Positions 52,248 through 61,100 of a DNA stretch of 64,000 nt are shown piece after piece. Position 1 is the first letter of the stretch; the number at the start of each line of letters is the position of its first letter. The position numbers and the translations under genes are program-made. The DNA is from Nocardioides terrigena (lineage in GTDB: Bacteria; Actinomycetota; Actinomycetes; Propionibacteriales; Nocardioidaceae), in NCBI RefSeq assembly GCF_003047265.1, contig NZ_PZYY01000005.1, positions 124,001 through 188,000 on the forward strand. Direction: 5' to 3'. Under the pieces are notes generated by a model. It searched no databases. It had not been told where the DNA came from and saw only the letters and a program-made list of their open reading frames with translations.

Positions 52248-52865
52248 TCAGGACTCCTTGACGGCGATCTGCTCCACGATGTTGGCCACCTTCTCGAAGG
52301 CGTCGATGGCGCCCTCGAGGGACTCCACCACGTCCTTGAGCTTGATGACCTCCAGCGCCTTGCGGTCCCCGTTGAAGAGGCCGGCCAGGATGCGGCGGTA
52401 GCTGCGGTCGCCGGCGTTCTCGAGCCGGTTGATCTCGATCCAGTACTCGTCGAGCGAGGCCATGGTGCGCAGGCCCGGCATCGCGTTGGCGGTCAGCTCG
52501 GCGCAGCGCTGGAGGACCTCGACCTGCTCGGAGGTCTCCGGCGGCAGCGTCGTGACGTCGTACAGCAGGACCAGGTCGACCGCCTCGTCCATCATGTCCA
52601 TGACGTCGTCCAGCGCGCTGGCGAGGGCGTAGATGTCCTCACGGTCGAACGGCGTCACGAAGGTGCTGTTGGCACGCCGGACGATCGCGTGGGTGGTCTC
52701 GTCGGCGGCGTGCTCGGCGTCGCGCATCTGCTGGGCGATGCCCTCACGGTCGTTGCCTTCCCCGAGCATCTCGGCGAGCAGGCCTGCGCCCACGACGAGG
52801 TGGGCGGCGGCCTCGCTGAAGAGCTCGTAGAAGGAACCGTCGACGGGGCGGAAATTCAAACGCAC
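52248..52865 (-). CDS. DUF47 (PhoU-like) regulator of phosphate transport
   Basis: A 205-residue all-helical protein. It has two PhoU-like halves with acidic metal-binding stretches: MRDAEHAADETTHAI, then DREDIYALASALDDVMDMMDEAVD, then EINRLENAGDRSYRRIL and KLKDVVESLEGAIDAFEKVAN. DUF47 proteins sit beside pit and are thought to modulate it. GTG 52865 follows GGAG at 6 bases and is preferred to the in-frame start 27 bases upstream. Confidence 0.88.
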   Translation of the reverse strand: MRLNFRPVDGSFYELFSEAAAHLVVGAGLLAEMLGEGNDREGIAQQMRDAEHAADETTHAIVRRANSTFVTPFDREDIYALASALDDVMDMMDEAVDLVLLYDVTTLPPETSEQVEVLQRCAELTANAMPGLRTMASLDEYWIEINRLENAGDRSYRRILAGLFNGDRKALEVIKLKDVVESLEGAIDAFEKVANIVEQIAVKES

Positions 52866-52939
52866 GGAGAACTCCGGGTGAGGGGGGACCAAACGACGGC
52901 AATGCTAGGGGGTGACCGTCGCCCGGGGTCAATCGCGCG

Positions 52940-55117
52940 TCAGCGGCGGCGGCGCTGGCGCGTGATCAGGTCCTCCTGCAGGTGCCTCGACCCCTCGTTG
53001 AGGGTCCACTCCCCGCTCGCGTCGAGCTCCCACGCGGAGGTGTCGGCGTCGAACGCGAGGTCGAGCAGCGCGCCCACCTCGGCCACCTTGCGCACCCCGG
53101 GCAGCCGCACGAGCACCTCGACCCGACGGTCGAGGTTGCGGTGCATCATGTCGGCTGACCCGATCCACGCGAGTGGGTCGCCGTCATTGGCGAACCAGAA
53201 CACCCGGCTGTGCTCGAGGAACCGGCCGAGCACCGAGCGCACCTTGATGGTCTCCGAGAGGCCGGGTACGCCGGGGCGGATGGCGCAGATGCCGCGGATG
53301 AGCAGCTCGACTGGCACGCCGGCCTGGGAGGCGAGGTAGAGCGCGTCGATGACCGCCTCGTCGACGATCGAGTTGGCCTTGAAGCGGATCCCGGACGTGC
53401 GGCCCGCCTGGTGGTTGGCGACCTCGGCGTGGATCTGGGTGATGAGGCCGTCGCGCACGCTGTCGGGGGCGACCAGCAGCCCGTCGTACGTCGTGTTGCG
53501 GCTGATGCCGGACAGGTTGTTGAAGAGGTGGGCGACGTCCTCGCCGACGGCCGTGTCGGCGGTGAGCAGCCCGAGGTCCTCGTAGAGCCGCGCGGTCTTG
53601 GGGTTGTAGTTGCCGGTGCCGATGTGGGTGTAGCGGCGGATGCCGTCCGGCTCGTCGCGCACCACCATCGACAGCTTGCAGTGGGTCTTGAGGCCGACGA
53701 GGCCGTAGACGACGTGGCAGCCGGCGTGCTCGAGCTTGCGGGCCCAGCGGATGTTGTTGGACTCGTCGAAGCGCGCCTTGATCTCGACGATCACCAGCAC
53801 CTGCTTGCCGGCCTCGGCCGCGTCGACGAGGGCGTCGATGATCGGGCTGTCGCCGGAGGTGCGGTAGAGCGTCTGCTTGATCGCGAGCACGTGCGGGTCG
53901 GCCGCGGCCTGCTCGAGGAAGCGCTGCACCGACGTGGCGAACGAGTCGTAGGGGTGGTGCAGCAGGACGTCCTGGCGTCGTACGGCGTCGAACACGTCGA
54001 CCGGCTTGGCGGTCTCCACCTCCGCGAGCTGGGGGTGGGTGATGGGGAGGAAGGCGGGGTACTTGAGGTCCTCGCGCGGCAGGTCGGCGATCGAGTGGAG
54101 GCCGCGCAGGTCGAGGGGGCCCTGGAGCCGGGTGACCTCGTCGCGGGTGACGCCGAGCTCGGAGATGAGCAGGTCGAGCACGGTCGCGTCGATCGACTCC
54201 TCGACCTCGAGGCGGACGGGCGGGCCGAAGCGGCGGCGCAGCAGCTCCTTCTCGAGGGCCTTGAGGAGGTTCTCCGCGTCGTCCTCCTCGACCTCGAGGT
54301 CCTCGTTGCGGGTGACCCGGAAGGTGTGCGCCTGGAGCACCTCCATGCCCGGGAAGAGCTTCTTGAGGTGCTCGCCGATGACGTCCTCGAGGGGGACGAA
54401 GCGCTGGTTGCCGACCGGCACGAAGCGGCTGAAGATCGGCGGCACCTTGACCCGCGCGAAGTGCTCGGTGCCGGACTTGGGGTTGCGCACGACCACGGCG
54501 AGGTTGAGCGAGAGGCCGGAGATGTAGGGGAAGGGGTGCGCGGGGTCCACGGCGAGCGGGGTGAGGACCGGGAAGATCCGGTCCTTGAAGAGCTTCTTGC
54601 AGATCCGCTGCTCCTCGCGGTCCAGCTCGGACCAGCGGACGATCTCGATGCCCTGCTCGCGCAGCTCGGGGATGATCTCCTCGTTGAAGACCCGCGCGTG
54701 GCGCTGCATCAGCTCGCGGCTGCCCTGCCAGACCTGCTCGAGCTGGTCGCGGGGGAGGAGCCCGCTCGCCGCCCGTACGGCGACCCCGGCGGCGATGCGC
54801 CGCTTGAGGCCGGCCACCCGGACCATGAAGAACTCGTCGAGGTTGCTGGCGAAGATCGCCAGGAAGCGGGAGCGCTCGAGCAGCGGCAGCGACGGGTCCT
54901 CGGCCAGCTCGAGCACCCGCTGGTTGAAGCGCAGCCAGGACAGCTCGCGGTCGACGAACCGGTCCTCGAACTTCTCGACCGCGGCGATCTCCGCGGCGTC
55001 GGGGACGTAGGGCGGCTCCACGTCGAAGGTGTCGGTGGGATGTCCGAACGGCTCAGCCGTGGGGCCGTCCTCAACAGAGGCGCCGACAGTCGTGGGAAGG
55101 GCAGTGGTGTCGGACAT
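52940..55117 (-). CDS. ppk: polyphosphate kinase 1
   Basis: A 725-residue enzyme polymerising ATP gamma-phosphate into polyphosphate. Family motifs: [28 protein letters not shown], the phosphohistidine region [41 protein letters not shown] and the late [14 protein letters not shown] 45-residue acidic N-terminal extension precedes the core, common in actinobacteria. It lies next to pit/DUF47, giving a phosphate-storage context. Confidence 0.95.
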   Translation of the reverse strand: MSDTTALPTTVGASVEDGPTAEPFGHPTDTFDVEPPYVPDAAEIAAVEKFEDRFVDRELSWLRFNQRVLELAEDPSLPLLERSRFLAIFASNLDEFFMVRVAGLKRRIAAGVAVRAASGLLPRDQLEQVWQGSRELMQRHARVFNEEIIPELREQGIEIVRWSELDREEQRICKKLFKDRIFPVLTPLAVDPAHPFPYISGLSLNLAVVVRNPKSGTEHFARVKVPPIFSRFVPVGNQRFVPLEDVIGEHLKKLFPGMEVLQAHTFRVTRNEDLEVEEDDAENLLKALEKELLRRRFGPPVRLEVEESIDATVLDLLISELGVTRDEVTRLQGPLDLRGLHSIADLPREDLKYPAFLPITHPQLAEVETAKPVDVFDAVRRQDVLLHHPYDSFATSVQRFLEQAAADPHVLAIKQTLYRTSGDSPIIDALVDAAEAGKQVLVIVEIKARFDESNNIRWARKLEHAGCHVVYGLVGLKTHCKLSMVVRDEPDGIRRYTHIGTGNYNPKTARLYEDLGLLTADTAVGEDVAHLFNNLSGISRNTTYDGLLVAPDSVRDGLITQIHAEVANHQAGRTSGIRFKANSIVDEAVIDALYLASQAGVPVELLIRGICAIRPGVPGLSETIKVRSVLGRFLEHSRVFWFANDGDPLAWIGSADMMHRNLDRRVEVLVRLPGVRKVAEVGALLDLAFDADTSAWELDASGEWTLNEGSRHLQEDLITRQRRRR

Positions 55118-55164
55118 GTCGTGAAGTGTGTCACCGGATCGTGAACGGTGGGTGGCCGATTCAG

Positions 55165-55527
55165 TCAGTAGACGAGCGCCTGCACGCCGTCACCGAGGAT
55201 CTCCTCGGTGAAGACGGCCGCTCCGGCGATGGTGGCGCCCTCGACGAGGTCGCTCTCCGCGAGGTCGCGCCGCGCCGCGCACTGCGAGCAGACGGTCAGC
55301 CGTCCGCCGGCGAGCACCGCGTCCCGGAGGCCCGCGAGCGGCGTCGCGAGGGGCAGGTCGAAGGCCTCGGCCCGGCCCGGTACGCCGAACCAGGCGGCCT
55401 CGCCGGTGAGCCACAGCGAGACCTCGGCGCCGGAGGCGACGGCGGCCGCGGCGACCGTGAACGCCTGGTTGGCGCGCTCGGGATCCTCGGCACCGCAGGT
55501 GACCTTGACGACGAGTGGGCGTGGCAT
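55165..55527 (-). CDS. DsrE-family protein
   Basis: A 120-residue alpha/beta protein of the DsrE/DsrF fold: [31 protein letters not shown], a Cys pair in [13 protein letters not shown] and a final [15 protein letters not shown]. Such proteins are sulfur-relay or peroxiredoxin-like, but the biochemical role of this actinobacterial group is unknown. ATG 55527 follows TAGGGT by 6 bases (leaderless) and is 22 bp from the divergent nitrobindin start. Confidence 0.75.
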   Translation of the reverse strand: MPRPLVVKVTCGAEDPERANQAFTVAAAAVASGAEVSLWLTGEAAWFGVPGRAEAFDLPLATPLAGLRDAVLAGGRLTVCSQCAARRDLAESDLVEGATIAGAAVFTEEILGDGVQALVY

Positions 55528-55533
55528 GGAATC

Positions 55534-55543
55534 ACCCTAGACT
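55534..55543. promoter_or_regulatory. overlapping divergent -10 elements
   Basis: TAGGGT on the minus strand (55539-55534) and TAGACT on the plus strand (55538-55543) share two base pairs. Each is exactly 6 bases from an ATG (55527 and 55550). RNA polymerase could occupy only one at a time. Confidence 0.6.
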
Positions 55544-55549
55544 CGTCCC

Positions 55550-56044
55550 ATGCCCTTCGAGCTCCCCGACAACCTGCACCCCAACTGCGGCCCCGTCGCC
55601 TGGCTGCTGGGCACCTGGCGCGGCAACGGCCACGGTGACTACCCGACGATCGACAAGTTCCAGTTCGGCCAGGAGCTGATCTTCACCCACGACGGCCGCC
55701 CGTTCTTCCACTACATGGCGCGTGCCTGGGTCGTCGACGAGGAGGGCGAGTTCGTCCGCGACGCCGCCATGGAGTCCGGCTTCCTGCGCTGCCCCGAGCC
55801 GGGCAAGGTCGAGATGGTGCTCTCGCACAACATCGGCTACTCCGAGATCTGGTACGGCGCCGCCGGTGACGGCAAGCTCGAGATCCACTCCGCCGGCATC
55901 GGCTTCACCGAGACGGCCAAGGAGGTGACCGCGGGCTCGCGGATCTACGGCAACGTCGAGGGCGACCTGCTCTACGCCTACGACATGGCCGCGGTCGGCC
56001 AGGAGCTCCAGCCCCACCTCTGGGCACGGCTCAAGAGGGCCTGA
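55550..56044 (+). CDS. nitrobindin-family heme-binding beta-barrel protein
   Basis: A 164-residue FABP-like barrel. It starts with NCGPVAWLLGTWRGNGHG, the GTWxGxG nitrobindin motif, and ends with the strand containing LQPHLWARLKR, whose His corresponds to the heme ligand of the family. Likely ferric-heme binding with peroxynitrite isomerase activity, as for the M. tuberculosis homologues. It is leaderless and followed after 6 bases by the Fur gene. Confidence 0.85.
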   Translation: MPFELPDNLHPNCGPVAWLLGTWRGNGHGDYPTIDKFQFGQELIFTHDGRPFFHYMARAWVVDEEGEFVRDAAMESGFLRCPEPGKVEMVLSHNIGYSEIWYGAAGDGKLEIHSAGIGFTETAKEVTAGSRIYGNVEGDLLYAYDMAAVGQELQPHLWARLKRA

Positions 56045-56050
56045 CCCCTG

Positions 56051-56482
56051 ATGGCCGACGACCTCGCCGACCGGCTCCGTGGGAGCGGCTACCGCCTGAC
56101 CCCCCAGCGGCAGCTGATCCTCGGCGCGGTCGAGCAGCTGGGCCACGCGACGCCCGACGAGGTCCTCGCCGCGGTCCGGGAGCAGGCCAGCGCGGTCAAC
56201 GCCTCGACGGTCTACCGCACCCTGGAGGTGCTCGAGGAGCTCGGCCTGGTCCGGCACGCTCACCTCAGTGACCGGGCGCCGACCTACCACTCCACCCGGG
56301 GGCCGGAGCACTTCCACCTGGTCTGCCGGAATTGCGACCGCGTCCAGTCCGTTGACCCTGACGTGGCGTCCGCACTGCTCGAGGCCCTGCGCCGCGAGCA
56401 CCGGTTCGAGGTCGACCTCGGCCACCTGGCGATCTTCGGTCGCTGCACCGACTGCCCCCCACCGTCTGGAGACACCGCATGA
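56051..56482 (+). CDS. Fur-family metalloregulator
   Basis: A 143-residue winged-helix repressor (GYRLTPQRQLILGAV, NASTVYRTLEVLEELGLV) with metal ligands in GPEHFHLVCRNCDRVQ and a second Cys pair RCTDCPP. It has the structural zinc Cys4 site. Which metal or peroxide it senses (Fur, Zur, PerR) cannot be read from motifs alone. Its stop overlaps the ygfZ start (ATGA). Confidence 0.88.
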   Translation: MADDLADRLRGSGYRLTPQRQLILGAVEQLGHATPDEVLAAVREQASAVNASTVYRTLEVLEELGLVRHAHLSDRAPTYHSTRGPEHFHLVCRNCDRVQSVDPDVASALLEALRREHRFEVDLGHLAIFGRCTDCPPPSGDTA

Positions 56483-57423
56483 CCTCCCCGCTCCTCGGCC
56501 TCCCCGGCGCCGTCGCCGGCGACGGCATCGACGCCCCGGTCGCGGCCCACTACGGCTCCTTCAACGGTGAGCAACGCGCGCTCGTGACGACCGGCGGCTT
56601 CGTCGACCTCTCCCACCGCGACGTGGTGCGGATCGAGGGACCGGACCGGCTCACCTGGTTGCACTCCCTGACCACGCAGTACGTCGAGGGCCTCGCGCCC
56701 GGCACGTGGGTGCAGGCGCTGGTGCTCAGCCCGCAGGGGCACGTCGAGCACGAGCTCACCGGCGTCGACGACGGCACCGCCTTCGTCGCCCACACCGAGC
56801 CGGGCGCCGGCCAGGGCCTGGCCGACTTCCTCGACCGGATGCGCTTCATGATGCGCGTCGAGGTCAGCGTCGTGACCGACGACGTGGCGGTCGCCTGGCG
56901 CGTCACGGGTGACGGTGCGACGTACGACCTGGTGCCCCGCACCCGCCTGGAGGAGTACGCCGCCGCGGCGGGGCCCGCGGCCGGTCTGTGGGCCTACGAG
57001 GCGCTGCGCATCGAGCGTGGCGAGCCGCGCTTCGGGGTCGACACCGACCACCGCACCATCCCCAACGAGGTGGGCTGGATCGGGCCGGCGGTGCACCTGG
57101 AGAAGGGCTGCTACCGCGGCCAGGAGACGGTCGCCCGCGTGCACACGCTCGGCCGCCCGCCGCGCCGCCTCACCCTGCTGCACCTCGACGGCTCGGAGAA
57201 CCGGCTGCCGTCGCCGGGCAGCCCGGTCACCCTCCCCGGCTCCGACAAGCAGGTCGGCTTCGTCGGCTCCAGCGCGCGCCACCACGAGCTCGGGCCGATC
57301 GCGCTGGGGCTGCTCAAGCGCAACATCCCGGTCGACGCCGTGCTCGAGGTCGACGGGATGCCGGTCTCCCAGGAGGTCGTGGTCGACCCCGAGGTCGGGC
57401 TGCACGTCCGCCCCCAGCTGTGA
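56479..57423 (+). CDS. ygfZ: YgfZ/GcvT-like folate-binding protein
   Basis: A 314-residue tetrahydrofolate-binding protein needed for iron-sulfur enzyme maturation or repair. The family signature KGCYRGQETVAR is at residues 211-222, preceded by the GcvT-like folate-site segment TLHSL. The end overlaps the mshD start (GTGA). It is the third gene of a nitrobindin-fur-ygfZ-mshD operon. Confidence 0.9.
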   Translation: MTSPLLGLPGAVAGDGIDAPVAAHYGSFNGEQRALVTTGGFVDLSHRDVVRIEGPDRLTWLHSLTTQYVEGLAPGTWVQALVLSPQGHVEHELTGVDDGTAFVAHTEPGAGQGLADFLDRMRFMMRVEVSVVTDDVAVAWRVTGDGATYDLVPRTRLEEYAAAAGPAAGLWAYEALRIERGEPRFGVDTDHRTIPNEVGWIGPAVHLEKGCYRGQETVARVHTLGRPPRRLTLLHLDGSENRLPSPGSPVTLPGSDKQVGFVGSSARHHELGPIALGLLKRNIPVDAVLEVDGMPVSQEVVVDPEVGLHVRPQL

Positions 57424-58232
57424 GCCTGCTCGGCCGCGTCGAGCAGGTCGCCGCCGCGGCCGAGGCCGCCGACGGGGTGGCGCCGCTCGACGAGGCCACG
57501 TGGCTGTGGCTCCGCTCCGGTGCCTGGCCCGAGCGTCGCGACGGCGTCGGCGACGTCGTACGCCCCACCGGCTTCCTGCTGCGCCGGGGCGAGGAGATGC
57601 ACCTCGTGGTCCATCCCGACCACCGCGCCCAGGGGCTCGGTCACGCCTCGCTCGCCACCGTGGAGGGGCCCGCCCACGCCTGGTCGCACGGCAACCACCC
57701 GGCGGCGGCGCGGCTGGCCGCCCGGCACGGCTTCGAGCGCGTCCGGGACCTCTGGGTGATGCGCCGCCCGACGAGCGAGCCGCTCCCCGAGCTCGACGAC
57801 CCCCGGATCCGCACCTTCACCGACGCTGACGCCGCCGAGCTGCTGCGCGTCAACGCGGCGGCCTTCGCGCACCACCCCGAGCAGGGCGCCCTCGACGAGG
57901 CCGGGCTCGCGGCCCGGATGGCGGAGCCCTGGTGGGACCCGGCCGGGCTGTTCGTCGCGATGGACGGCGACCGGATGCTCGGCTTCCACTGGACCAAGCA
58001 GCACGACGCCCGGCTCGGGGAGGTCTACGTGGTCGGCATCGACCCCGCCGCCCAGGGGCAGGGGCTGGGGCGGGCGCTGACCCTGGCCGGGCTGCACCAC
58101 CTGCAGGCCCTCGGGGTCGAGGAGGTGCTCCTCTACGTGGAGTCCGACAACGCGCCGGCGCTCGCGACGTACGGGCGGCTCGGCTTCACCCACGCCGACG
58201 TCGACACCCACGTGATGTACGCGCGGGCCTGA
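57420..58232 (+). CDS. mshD: mycothiol synthase MshD
   Basis: A 270-residue protein with two tandem GNAT domains. It acetylates Cys-GlcN-Ins, the last step of mycothiol synthesis. The N-terminal domain has LVVHPDHRAQGLGHASLA. The catalytic C-terminal domain has NAAAFAHHPEQGALD, GFHWTKQHD, VYVVGIDPAAQGQGLGRALTL and LYVESDNAPALATYGRLGF. GTG 57420 overlaps the ygfZ stop; a much longer open frame upstream is antiparallel-shadow length and not used. It confirms an actinobacterial host. Confidence 0.93.
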   Translation: MSLLGRVEQVAAAAEAADGVAPLDEATWLWLRSGAWPERRDGVGDVVRPTGFLLRRGEEMHLVVHPDHRAQGLGHASLATVEGPAHAWSHGNHPAAARLAARHGFERVRDLWVMRRPTSEPLPELDDPRIRTFTDADAAELLRVNAAAFAHHPEQGALDEAGLAARMAEPWWDPAGLFVAMDGDRMLGFHWTKQHDARLGEVYVVGIDPAAQGQGLGRALTLAGLHHLQALGVEEVLLYVESDNAPALATYGRLGFTHADVDTHVMYARA

Positions 58233-58253
58233 GGTCGGCTGCTCAACCTGGAA

Positions 58254-58300
58254 GATCGGGGAACATCGTCCCGCGTGGGTCGGGAGGATCTTCCCCGATC
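58254..58300 (+). repeat. 47-bp palindromic element B, left copy
   Basis: Arms GATCGGGGAACATCGTCCCG and CGGGAGGATCTTCCCCGATC pair around GCGTGGG-like centre bases. The reverse complement of 59336-59382 has the same 47-bp length and matches at 39 positions by hand count, with mismatches mainly in the centre. It abuts the stop of the nuclease-like gene. Confidence 0.88.
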
Positions 58301-58301
58301 A

Positions 58302-59273
58302 TCACGTCGTGTCGGCGAGGTCGCAGGCGGGGCCGCACGCCACGGCAGTGCCCTCCCACCCGCGGACGCGGAAGACGGTGGCGAGCTGGGCGGCAGTCCG
58401 ACAGGGGGTCCCGAAGACCTGCCGGTAGCGGAGTCGGCCCACCACCCGCCCGGAGGCCAGGTCGTCGAGGTCCCGGTCGGCGTCGTCGGCCCGGGCAGTG
58501 GCGGTGTCGTGGGTGACGCCGTCGAGCTCGACGGTGAGGCCGAGCTCGTCGTACTCGACGTCGCGGTACTCGCGGCCCCGGGCTCCGGTCCGCGGAGCCT
58601 GGCGGTCGCTCGGCTCCAGCAGCCCGTGCGGGCGTACGACGCGGGTGAGGAACCCGTGCTCGAGCACGCTCTGGGTGCCCGCGTCCAGGTCCTCCACCAG
58701 CGCGAGCAGCAGGGACCTCCGGCGCAGTCGCGTGCGCCCCGCTGCCGCGGTGCGGAGCTTCTCCGCGGTGGTGCGTCGCGCGCCGACCACGTCGGCCAGT
58801 GCGGAGATGGCCGCCAGGTCGTCGCGAGCGCGGTGCGCGACCTCCAGCGCGGCGAGCTCGACGCGCAGCCGCGGCGGGGAGGCGTTCCAGCGGACCATCC
58901 CCGCGAGGCCGCGGACCCGGTGGATCCGCAGCCCCGGTCGTGCCTGGACCCGGCGGGTCCAGTCGATCGCCACGTGCACGGGTCCGACGGGGTTGGGTCG
59001 GGCCACGCCCCGGTGGTCGACCGTGAGGTGGAGTGCGGAGCCGAGGTGCAGGGCCGCAGCGGGCCCGGCGTACAGCACCGCAGCCCACGCGCGTTGGGAC
59101 CAGGTCGGGGTGCCGGTGTGGCTGACGTAGGCGCCGGGGAGGACGGCGACCAGCTCGCGGCGGCGGATAAGGGTGTCGACGCGCGACTTCGTGAGCCCTG
59201 CGTGAAGGAGCTGGGTGCGCGAGACGACGCCGTCCTGCAGGACCAGTAGGTCGGCGACGGCATCGAGGGACAC
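58302..59273 (-). CDS. AbiEi-antitoxin-domain protein with DUF559 (VSR-like) nuclease domain
   Basis: About 323 residues. N terminus: winged-helix AbiEi_4-like domain (LLVLQDGVVSRTQLLHAGL, LVAVLPGAYVSHTG). The middle has VHVAIDWTRRVQARPGLRI and the DUF559 part begins at DAGTQSVLEHGFLTRVV, followed by YRDVEYDELGLTVELDGVTHD, the Asp and E-x-D-G-x-x-H elements of the VSR fold. Such proteins are multicopy in Nocardioides-like genomes. Start uncertain: GTG 59273 is chosen, though the frame stays open through the right palindrome to 59567. Whether it is nuclease, antitoxin or both is unknown. Confidence 0.72.
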   Translation of the reverse strand: MSLDAVADLLVLQDGVVSRTQLLHAGLTKSRVDTLIRRRELVAVLPGAYVSHTGTPTWSQRAWAAVLYAGPAAALHLGSALHLTVDHRGVARPNPVGPVHVAIDWTRRVQARPGLRIHRVRGLAGMVRWNASPPRLRVELAALEVAHRARDDLAAISALADVVGARRTTAEKLRTAAAGRTRLRRRSLLLALVEDLDAGTQSVLEHGFLTRVVRPHGLLEPSDRQAPRTGARGREYRDVEYDELGLTVELDGVTHDTATARADDADRDLDDLASGRVVGRLRYRQVFGTPCRTAAQLATVFRVRGWEGTAVACGPACDLADTT

Positions 59274-59335
59274 CCCTGATGCATCCCCGGTGGCCTGCGC
59301 GGCGACACCCGCGGATCGCAGCCTGTGGACAACAC

Positions 59336-59382
59336 GATCGGGGAAGATCTTCCCGCGAGGAGCGGGACGATGTTCCCCGGTC
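59336..59382 (-). repeat. 47-bp palindromic element B, right (inverted) copy
   Basis: Inverted partner of 58254-58300. Arms start GATCGGGGAAGATCTTCCCG and end GATGTTCCCCGGTC. It runs into the glnR stop codon, so it may also serve as the glnR terminator. Confidence 0.88.
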
Positions 59383-60109
59383 AGGCGTCCGAGGTCTCCT
59401 CGGCCGGGGAGTGCTCGGCGGCCTTGTCCTTGGACGGCAGCACGAAGCGGTAGCCGACGTTGCGGACGGTCCCGATGAAGTGCTCGTTCTCGGGGCCGAG
59501 CTTGGCGCGCAGCCGGCGCACGTGGACGTCGACGGTGCGGGTGCCGCCGAAGTAGTCGTAGCCCCACACCTCCTGCAGCAGCTGCTGGCGGGTGAAGACG
59601 CGGCCCGGGTGCTGGGCGAGGAACTTGAGGAGCTCGAACTCCTTGTAGGTCAGGTCGAGCGCGCGCCCGCTGACCTTGGCGGTGTACGTCGCGTCGTCGA
59701 CGACGACCTCACCGGTGCGGATGACGTGTGCGGCCGGGTCGTCGGCCTCGCGCTGGGCGGTGAGGCGACCGATCGCGAGCCGGATGCGGGCCTCGAGCTC
59801 GGCGGGGCCGCAGGTGTGCAGCACGACGTCGTCCATCGCCCAGTCGTGGGCGACGACGGCGAGGCCGCCCTCGGTGACGACGAGCAGCACGGGCACGTCG
59901 GTGCCGGTGGTGCGGATCAGGCGGCACAGGTCCCGCGCGTGGGCGAGCTCCTGGCGGCCGTCGACGAGCAGGAGGTCCGAGTCGGGCGCCTCGAGCAGCG
60001 CGCTGCCCTCGGAGGGGAGGATCCGGACCGAGTGGCCGAGCAGGGCCAGGGCGGGCAGCACCTCGGCCGAGGGCTGCAGGGCGCTGGTCAGCAGGAGCAG
60101 GGTGCTCAT
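59381..60109 (-). CDS. glnR: nitrogen regulator GlnR (atypical OmpR-type)
   Basis: A 242-residue orphan response regulator. The receiver ([20 protein letters not shown]) keeps the GlnR-type atypical pocket with VDGRQEL, where a single Asp stands without the usual acidic pair, so activity is phosphorylation-independent in the family. The DNA-binding winged helix is nearly invariant: [37 protein letters not shown] and [10 protein letters not shown]. It controls ammonium assimilation genes. ATG 60109 follows GGAGGAGACGGAC. Confidence 0.92.
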   Translation of the reverse strand: MSTLLLLTSALQPSAEVLPALALLGHSVRILPSEGSALLEAPDSDLLLVDGRQELAHARDLCRLIRTTGTDVPVLLVVTEGGLAVVAHDWAMDDVVLHTCGPAELEARIRLAIGRLTAQREADDPAAHVIRTGEVVVDDATYTAKVSGRALDLTYKEFELLKFLAQHPGRVFTRQQLLQEVWGYDYFGGTRTVDVHVRRLRAKLGPENEHFIGTVRNVGYRFVLPSKDKAAEHSPAEETSDA

Positions 60110-60189
60110 GTCCGTCTCCTCCGGGTGGGGCGGATAGGGAAGGATAACGAGACATGGAAGCAACCGCGGGACGAACGCACGGGGGTGAG

Positions 60190-60453
60190 ATGGCTGTCAC
60201 CGTGCACTACTGGGCCGCCGCGCGGGCCGCGGCGGGGGTCGCGAGCGAGGACTTCCCCGTCGACGGGCCCGTCACCCTCGCCGATCTCGTACGCCGCGTG
60301 GTCGCCGCACACCCCGGCTCGGACGTCGAGCGGGTGGTCGGCGTGTGCTCGGTGCTGGTCGGCGAGCAGCCCGTCGGATCGCGCGACCCGGGCGCCGTGC
60401 TGGTGCAGCCGGGCGACGTCGTGGAGCTGCTGCCACCCTTCGCCGGCGGGTGA
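60190..60453 (+). CDS. MoaD/ThiS-family sulfur-carrier-like protein
   Basis: An 87-residue ubiquitin-like fold starting [17 protein letters not shown] and ending in PPFAGG; the terminal Gly-Gly is the site for adenylation and thiocarboxylation. It may feed molybdopterin synthase or another sulfur-transfer route. ATG 60190 has GGTGAG nearby. ATG 60154, with GAAGGA upstream, would add 12 residues and is a real alternative. Confidence 0.82.
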   Translation: MAVTVHYWAAARAAAGVASEDFPVDGPVTLADLVRRVVAAHPGSDVERVVGVCSVLVGEQPVGSRDPGAVLVQPGDVVELLPPFAGG

Positions 60454-60562
60454 CGGGCGGGGCCCCGGCGGATCGCTCCGCCGAGGCCCGTCTCGTCCGG
60501 GCGACCCCCCCGATGGTGCCGTCGCGCCACGCTGCGTGAGGGGCGCGACGGCCTCGTCCGGC

Positions 60563-60991
60563 TCAGGCCTCGATCGCGGTGCGACCTGAGTCGCTGCTGC
60601 TGGTGACCTCGATCTTGCGAGGCTTGGCCTTCTCGGCGACGGGGACGCGCAGGCGCAGGACGCCGCCGTCGTACGCCGCCTCGATGCGGTCGAGGTCGAG
60701 GTTGTCGCCGAGCACGAGCTGCCGGCTGAAGATCCCGCGCGGTCGCTCGGAGGCGAGCATCTCCCAGTCGCCGTTGCGGGAGACGCGCTCGGCGCGGACG
60801 GTGAGGACGTTGCGCTCGACGTCGAGGTCGATCGAGTCCGGCGCGACACCGGGCAGGTCGAACTCGATGGTGAACGTGTCGCCCTCGCGCCAGGCGTCCA
60901 TCGGCATCACGGCCGGGCGGTTGGTCGTGCCCAAGAGCTGCTGGGCGAGGCGGTCGAAGTCACGGAACGGGTCAGTGGTGCGGATCAACAT
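60563..60991 (-). CDS. hsp20: Hsp20-family small heat-shock protein
   Basis: A 142-residue ATP-independent chaperone. The alpha-crystallin core begins [19 protein letters not shown] and includes [12 protein letters not shown] and the C-terminal [20 protein letters not shown], with an IEV anchor motif. ATG 60991 follows GGGAGGAG. It is divergent from a MerR regulator, the usual hsp20 arrangement. Confidence 0.92.
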   Translation of the reverse strand: MLIRTTDPFRDFDRLAQQLLGTTNRPAVMPMDAWREGDTFTIEFDLPGVAPDSIDLDVERNVLTVRAERVSRNGDWEMLASERPRGIFSRQLVLGDNLDLDRIEAAYDGGVLRLRVPVAEKAKPRKIEVTSSSDSGRTAIEA

Positions 60992-61026
60992 GATCTCCTC
61001 CCGGGGATGCGGTCGCCGCTCGGCGA

Positions 61027-61046
61027 CCTGTATCGTTGGTTACAGG
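61027..61046. promoter_or_regulatory. MerR-type operator between hsp20 and the regulator gene
   Basis: CCTGTA-N8-TACAGG is a perfect inverted repeat followed by an AT-rich run (TTTTATATAG), unusual in this genome and likely containing a -10 sequence. Confidence 0.5.
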
Positions 61047-61100
61047 TTTTATATAGCGCCTGGAGCGGCGCCGTTCAAGTCCTGCAGGGGAGGAAGTGCG

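Larger units (their letters stand above)
58254..59382. mobile_element. putative mobile unit B: AbiEi/DUF559 gene between inverted palindromes
   Basis: A 1.13-kb block inserted exactly between mshD and glnR, which are neighbours in mycobacteria (Rv0819 and Rv0818, from memory). It consists of palindrome, nuclease-like gene, inverted palindrome, with the right palindrome overlapping the glnR stop by 2 bases. Same design as 49853-51166 but with unrelated palindrome sequence. Confidence 0.5.

Noticed and set aside
50991..53339. Plus-strand ORF of about 782 codons across pit, DUF47 and ppk
   Set aside because: Antisense to three well-supported genes; composition is the typical complement of high-GC coding DNA.
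59274..59567. N-terminal extension of the AbiEi/DUF559 gene through the right palindrome
   Set aside because: The frame is open, but the extension overlaps glnR antisense and reads as Arg/Pro-rich shadow; the AbiEi domain begins right after GTG 59273.
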